DNA of 9,733 nt from Promethearchaeota archaeon (GTDB taxonomy: Archaea; Asgardarchaeota; Lokiarchaeia; Sigyniarchaeales; SOKP01): the NCBI GenBank assembly GCA_019058135.1, contig JAHLWE010000485.1:1-9733 (forward strand), given 5' to 3'. Below the pieces are notes generated by a model, which was given only the letters and a program-made list of their open reading frames with translations, was not told the DNA's origin and did no database searches. Position 1 is the stretch's first letter. Each line of letters begins with the position of its first letter. Positions 5,493 to 9,733 of this stretch are shown in pieces. A program made the position numbers and the translations under genes.

Positions 5493-6042
5493 ATTCCTTT
5501 TTTTTTATTTTAAATTTATAATTTAATACATCTAATGTTTTGGGAATTTGATTTATTCTTTTGAAGGATAGTGCTGCAATTCCTAATTTGTATCCAATTT
5601 CTGAAGGGAAAATGTAACCATTTAATTTCTTAAACATAAAGGGATATTGTCGATATAATCCTTGGATTTTCGTAATTACAGGAATATTAGAATTTGAATT
5701 AATTTCGAAGCCCCTCCCTTTTTGGATATTTTTAAAAAGGTAGATAATATCACTAAGATCTTTGTAATCTTTGATACTTAATGAAATTTTTTTGATGTGG
5801 TTTTCAGAATAAGTAAAATAAATTGTATCTTTTAAAATTTTAATATTAATCTTGTTAAGATATTTATTGCTGTAATCACAGGCGTAAATAAAAATTGTAA
5901 ATAAAAATTTTAATTCACTTTTAGTAAGACCTAATTTTTCGGATAGATCATTTAAATTAAAAGATTTTACCTCATTATTTGGGAGATTTTCTCGTATAAA
6001 ATCTATAAATTTATTCCAATTTTCGAAACTAAACTCTAACAT
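5485..6042 (-). CDS. small HTH-like protein downstream of the giant surface protein
   Basis: This 185-residue soluble protein is not recognised as a whole. Residues 28-52 (FNLNDLSEKLGLTKSELKFLF and following) have the spacing of a helix-turn-helix: a helix ending at LSEKLGL, a T-K turn and a second helix. They could be the core of a winged-helix domain. Residues 65-90 form alternating strands, and the C-terminal third (IQGLYRQYPFMFKKLNGYIF, then EIGYKLGIAALSF) is unfamiliar. No signal peptide or membrane helix is present, so it is probably cytoplasmic. Its ATG is 25 nt past the stop of the giant surface protein on the same strand, which suggests co-transcription; upstream GGATC is only a weak ribosome-binding site. 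The last codons (KIKKKEFN, stop) are read from the strand opposite the terminator of the convergent acyltransferase gene, and the two genes overlap by 8 nt. A regulator is possible but unproven. Confidence 0.72.
   Translation of the reverse strand: MLEFSFENWNKFIDFIRENLPNNEVKSFNLNDLSEKLGLTKSELKFLFTIFIYACDYSNKYLNKINIKILKDTIYFTYSENHIKKISLSIKDYKDLSDIIYLFKNIQKGRGFEINSNSNIPVITKIQGLYRQYPFMFKKLNGYIFPSEIGYKLGIAALSFKRINQIPKTLDVLNYKFKIKKKEFN
5498..5506 (+). terminator. oligo-T terminator embedded in the opposite gene
   Basis: A T9 run starts 6 nt after the TAA stop of the acyltransferase gene. The same bases on the minus strand are the AAA/AAG lysine codons near the C-terminus of the HTH-like protein, so one tract serves as terminator on one strand and coding sequence on the other. 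Confidence 0.5.
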
Positions 6043-6067
6043 GATGATCCAGAAAAAAAGATTTAAG

Positions 6068-9000
6068 TCAAGGTTTTAAAGCTTTATTTGCATATGGACT
6101 GTTTTTATGTTTTTTACTTATTTTATTTTTAATGTCAGTTATTTGATTTTTCTTGTACTTTCTTCTGATTATGGTTGATGATACAGTTAAAATAATTGCA
6201 AATCCAAAAATACCTGATATAGCAGGAATATTATAATTAGAATTATTTGGTTCTTCTGAATCATCTTCATTATCTTCATCATTGTCTGTGACCGTCGAAT
6301 TAGTATTATCTGAGGTATCATTATCAGGAATTACAGGTAAAGTGCCATTTGAATAATATCTCTGAAATGTTAGTTCCTTTTTTCCTATCTCTGGATCAAA
6401 TATATCGGGATCTAAGAACGGATGGATTATGTAAAAATTAAAAATATAAGAACCCGAATCTATAAAATCATATGTTATACTATAATGGTTTTTTAGCCCT
6501 ACCTGCGACGATTCCAAAAAAGTATTTTCGTTAAAAATATCGTTAATAATATTTACATACATACTTGTTCCCGACATTGGGGTATATCCCGAGGATGTAT
6601 CAATCGTATAATTGAATTCTACGGTTATAAAATTGGAACTATTAACATAAATATATTCTGAAATAATGTCAATAGAGGTATTTATATCTACGGGGGTTTC
6701 AATTATTTTTTTCATTCCTGAATATACACATAAATTTCCATTTATTTTCGGAAGGTAGTCAGGGTTGAGGTCAAGGTAAATGTCTTTTTCATACAAATTC
6801 TCACCGTTTTTATCCAAAATAATCGTTCCCAACTTATCACTCTCAAATTTTATTGTTACCATTGGTCCTAAATTGTCAAGAATTGGATTAGAAAGATTCG
6901 CTTCTAAATGGAATGAATGTCCGAGGGTGGCATTATTGTCTACTTGATAGTACAATTCGTTCGAAGAATATATCTGAAGTATCAATTCTTTCTTCCCTAT
7001 CTCAGGACTATATATATCGGGGTCTAAGAACGGATGAATTACGTAAAAATCAAAAATATATGACCCTAGCTCTACAAAACCATAAGTCAAATTAAAATAA
7101 TTCTTCTGTCCAATCTGAAACGAATTAAGTGAAATATTTTCTATAAAAGTGCCGTTGAGAAAAACGCTTGCATACATATCTATTTCGGACATCGGGGTAT
7201 ATCCAGAGGATGTATTAACGGTATAATTAAATTCTGCTGTTATAGAATTTGAATTATTAGTATAGCAATGCTCGGAAATTATATCAATATTGGTATTTAT
7301 CTCTACGGGATTTTCAATTACTTTATCTATTCCCGAATACACACATATTTTACCGTCTATCTTCGGTAGGTAGTCAGGGTTGAGATCAAGGTAAATATCT
7401 TTTTCATATAAATTCTCACCGTTTTTATCCAAAATGATCGTTCCCAGGATATCACTCTCAAATTTTACCGTTACCGTCGGTCCAAAACTGTCAAGAATTA
7501 GATTACATAGACTCGCCTCAATTCTAAGTATATATCCAAGAGTGACATTATCATCAATTTGATAATATAATCTAATGTCATCATTTGCTGCAATATCGCA
7601 TATCCAAAAGACCATATCCGTGTCGATTGTTTCCGAAGTGTTTGAGGCAAAATATTCTTTCTCATCCCCAATATATAAACTATGTAGTAAAGTCCTAACT
7701 TTCACAATATCAAAGTCCATGGTAATATTCAAGACTTTTGAAATTTTGAAGACATAATAGATGTCCCTAAAATTGGAATAATCCAACCGTGAAAAAATGT
7801 AATTTATGATTTTTTGGGTATTTAGATTATATCTCCCTACAGATGTTAAGACATAGACCATATAATAAATATCTTTCAAAATATCACTGAAATCATCGGA
7901 ATAATAGGGGTCATAATAAAGATATTGCGAAGATTCCATAACACCTCTGGAGATAAAGGTGCACAGTGCGTCAATGTCTATCCCGTTATTAGTTATATCC
8001 CCGTCGTCCAAGAATATATCGAGTATTTCTATGCATCTTATGGTAAAATAGGAGTAATGCAAATAAATATGGTCCTCATAATTCTCAGGTGGATATAAAG
8101 TATATATATAATCCGGAATAAATCCGCCGTATCTGGTATATCCAAGTTCTAAGAATTGACATGCTATTATATGCTCAAGTAACTCAGTCAGGTTGTTAGC
8201 TGAAGAAAAATCGTCCAGTTTATATATTTTGTCTAAAGCGGATAAATCATAGAAGATATGCTCTACCGAATTAAGGAATCCTATCTCTTGCGAATAAGTG
8301 TGTTTTTTTGTTCCTTTATATTCCAACGGGGCTGTTCTATAATTAACGGAAGTTAAATTTGATGTGGCAGGTCCGTAAAAAGTACCTTCACCAATATTGC
8401 CGAAAGTATAATTTTTGTGAGCCGATTCTATGAGTTCATATAACTCCTGCAGATTTAAATCGGGTATTCTATAATTTAAATCGAAAGAGCTGACGGTATT
8501 CCAGACTACTTTTAGGGAAGTATGATCCCTTGATAGAGACGAGAACCCTTCCATTTGCTGAAATCTCAGAACAAATAAATAGATTTCCTCTTTTGTTAGT
8601 GCATCAAGATAAGAAAGACTTCCGTTTCTTTTAAAATATCTAATAATCTCATAGGTGTCAATCAATTCATAATTACCCAAATTTTGGGTGTTCTCCCAGC
8701 CTCCACCGTTCATTCTAAAATCTAACAAAAAATTTATTGAGAGCATATTATCATAAGTGTATCCGACAATGTCTGCTAGTTCCATGCCTAGAGCCGTAGA
8801 AAATATATTATAAGTTTTAGTTATTTTATTGAAATAATTATAATAGAAGCATCCTGAATTTGAATCGTATAAACCGCCAATATATTGTAAAAAATTTTCG
8901 ATGTTTATCACATCTAGCATTCCAAAAGAATTGAGAGTCGTAATTGCATAAAAAGCTGAACGTAAGTTAGGATCGTACCTTAACACCGTATCCACAAGAG

Positions 9001-9733
9001 GTTCCAAATCATTATTAAATCCACCGTGAGTATAAGAATTATACGGACTCTGGATTTGAAGTGCATTCAGGAAAGAAATTATCTGATCTCTCTGAACAAG
9101 GTAATAATCCCAATTTATGTTAAGGGTATTCAATAATTCGACGGCAAAAAATGTATTTTCAGCCGTTGGAATATTTTGCGGAGACTTACTTGGAGAAGAG
9201 TGGCCAAAAAAACCCCCCGTGACTGGATCATAACAGCTCCATATATAATTCGTTATATTTTCTTGGTTTAATGAACTTAGCTCATCCAATATGATCAAAG
9301 AAAAAACGGCATAACAATATGTTAGGAGGGGAGAATTTTGATAATAAGCTTCAGAGTCTACAAGATCATAAAACCTAAGGGAATAATCATCCTGAAATTC
9401 ATTTTTCACGGGATCATAATGAGACATTATATATTGTAAAACTTTTCCTTCATTGATTTGATGTAATTTACCGATTGCATCCAAAATATACAGAGCAAAA
9501 TAAGTATCCCTGATGGATGGAGAATAATATTCTTGGAAGCATCCGTATTGATTATAATCAGATAGTCTATCATCTAAAAGATCATCGATATCCGATTGGC
9601 TTAAACCTGATGCTGATGAGTTTATACGTTTCAAATTTACTTGGGAAAAATCAGTCGATACTGTTTTATTAGATGATAATATAGAAATAAATCCAGCCAT
9701 CCCAAAAATGAATATTATTAGACTTCCAACCAA
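6068..9733 (-). CDS. giant surface protein: toroid repeats, two beta-rich repeats, C-terminal anchor (5' partial)
   Basis: At least 1,221 residues are visible. The first codon in the window is TTG, so the true start is probably outside. A hydrophobic segment (about 4-20) looks like a signal peptide or anchor. Residues 76-420 and 482-716 hold about ten helical-pair repeats of the form YFALYILDAIGKL ... VLQYIMSHYDPVKNEF, often ending in G-G-F or G-G-W (173-175, 237-239, 343-346, 536-538). This is the pattern of prenyltransferase/squalene-cyclase alpha/alpha toroids, also seen in complement-type thioester domains. No class II cyclase DxDD box or GCGEQ thioester motif is evident, so a non-catalytic binding scaffold is likelier. 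Residues 723-927 and 928-1131 are tandem beta-rich repeats. An acidic Asn/Asp/Glu linker (1137-1165) leads to a transmembrane helix (1169-1189) and a lysine-rich cytoplasmic tail (RRKYKK onward). At least fifteen N-glycosylation sequons support an exposed location. The HTH-like gene follows after 25 nt. Confidence 0.88.
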   Translation of the reverse strand: MVGSLIIFIFGMAGFISILSSNKTVSTDFSQVNLKRINSSASGLSQSDIDDLLDDRLSDYNQYGCFQEYYSPSIRDTYFALYILDAIGKLHQINEGKVLQYIMSHYDPVKNEFQDDYSLRFYDLVDSEAYYQNSPLLTYCYAVFSLIILDELSSLNQENITNYIWSCYDPVTGGFFGHSSPSKSPQNIPTAENTFFAVELLNTLNINWDYYLVQRDQIISFLNALQIQSPYNSYTHGGFNNDLEPLVDTVLRYDPNLRSAFYAITTLNSFGMLDVINIENFLQYIGGLYDSNSGCFYYNYFNKITKTYNIFSTALGMELADIVGYTYDNMLSINFLLDFRMNGGGWENTQNLGNYELIDTYEIIRYFKRNGSLSYLDALTKEEIYLFVLRFQQMEGFSSLSRDHTSLKVVWNTVSSFDLNYRIPDLNLQELYELIESAHKNYTFGNIGEGTFYGPATSNLTSVNYRTAPLEYKGTKKHTYSQEIGFLNSVEHIFYDLSALDKIYKLDDFSSANNLTELLEHIIACQFLELGYTRYGGFIPDYIYTLYPPENYEDHIYLHYSYFTIRCIEILDIFLDDGDITNNGIDIDALCTFISRGVMESSQYLYYDPYYSDDFSDILKDIYYMVYVLTSVGRYNLNTQKIINYIFSRLDYSNFRDIYYVFKISKVLNITMDFDIVKVRTLLHSLYIGDEKEYFASNTSETIDTDMVFWICDIAANDDIRLYYQIDDNVTLGYILRIEASLCNLILDSFGPTVTVKFESDILGTIILDKNGENLYEKDIYLDLNPDYLPKIDGKICVYSGIDKVIENPVEINTNIDIISEHCYTNNSNSITAEFNYTVNTSSGYTPMSEIDMYASVFLNGTFIENISLNSFQIGQKNYFNLTYGFVELGSYIFDFYVIHPFLDPDIYSPEIGKKELILQIYSSNELYYQVDNNATLGHSFHLEANLSNPILDNLGPMVTIKFESDKLGTIILDKNGENLYEKDIYLDLNPDYLPKINGNLCVYSGMKKIIETPVDINTSIDIISEYIYVNSSNFITVEFNYTIDTSSGYTPMSGTSMYVNIINDIFNENTFLESSQVGLKNHYSITYDFIDSGSYIFNFYIIHPFLDPDIFDPEIGKKELTFQRYYSNGTLPVIPDNDTSDNTNSTVTDNDEDNEDDSEEPNNSNYNIPAISGIFGFAIILTVSSTIIRRKYKKNQITDIKNKISKKHKNSPYANKALKP
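6341..6952 (-). repeat. beta-rich repeat, second copy (within giant surface protein)
   Basis: This encodes residues 928-1131, from YYQVDNNATLG to about RYYSNGT. It aligns end to end with residues 723-927 at a spacing of 205 codons, with one codon fewer near its end. Shared blocks include IILDKNGENLYEKDIYLDL, SSGYTPMS and HPFLDPDI..PEIGKKEL. Each unit probably holds two Ig-like sandwiches, judged by strand pattern only. This copy abuts the acidic linker before the membrane anchor. Confidence 0.85.
6953..7567 (-). repeat. beta-rich repeat, first copy (within giant surface protein)
   Basis: This encodes residues 723-927, from YYQIDDNVTLG to YSSNEL, directly after the last helical toroid repeats. 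It is homologous to the adjacent second copy over its whole length, with strong conservation in the middle and near the end and divergence between. The two copies follow each other with no linker, pointing to an in-frame tandem duplication of a 205-codon unit. Confidence 0.85.

Noticed and set aside
6754..7446. Paired near-identical 78-nt segments considered as mobile-element or CRISPR repeats
   Set aside because: There are only two copies, in frame, inside homologous protein repeats at 205-codon spacing, so they are explained by domain duplication.
6913..7757. Two 60-codon plus-strand ORFs (6913-7095 and 7575-7757)
   Set aside because: They are antisense to the giant surface protein, have no promoter or ribosome-binding site and no recognisable domain.
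8000..8015. LDDGD (residues 575-579) considered as a DxDD class II terpene cyclase box
   Set aside because: The spacing and flanking residues do not fit the DxDD-T-A motif, and the protein is predicted to be outside the cell.

Overview
The window looks like a piece of an Asgard (Lokiarchaeia-like) archaeal chromosome. Four things point this way. There is a complete archaeal elongation factor 1-alpha that carries the insertion shared by eukaryotes and eocyte/Asgard archaea. At the left edge are the first 18 codons of a Ras/Rab-type small GTPase, a family strongly expanded in Asgard genomes. Base composition is very AT-rich, with coding stretches around one-third GC by eye and spacers far lower. 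Promoters are TATA-type and terminators are bare oligo-T tracts, as in archaea. The lineage is an inference from memory of these families; no search was run.

Layout from left to right. A truncated small GTPase (minus, 1-54) reads off the left edge, and a gene-free AT-rich spacer with a TATA-like box follows. A small membrane-anchored protein with a beta-rich external domain (366-929, plus) is followed by a protein built from two copies of a DUF3786-like module (1059-1850, plus). A two-helix membrane protein (about 2022-2258, minus) and the solitary EF-1-alpha gene (2489-3793, minus) come next. Between 4020 and 4284 on the minus strand lies what appears to be a start-less, frameshifted gene remnant. 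An acyltransferase-3-like integral membrane protein (4323-5492, plus) converges on and overlaps by 8 nt a small HTH-like protein (5485-6042, minus). That gene sits 25 nt downstream of a giant cell-surface protein (6068-9733, minus) whose 5' end lies at or beyond the right edge.

Functionally the window mixes one housekeeping gene (translation elongation) with cell-envelope genes: the anchored beta-sandwich protein, the membrane acyltransferase, the two-helix protein and the giant exposed protein. The giant protein combines alpha/alpha-toroid (prenyltransferase/squalene-cyclase-like) helical repeats, two 205-residue beta-rich repeats, an acidic Asn/Asp linker and a C-terminal membrane anchor. 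It appears co-transcribed with the HTH-like gene. No CRISPR array, transposase, tRNA or rRNA was found.
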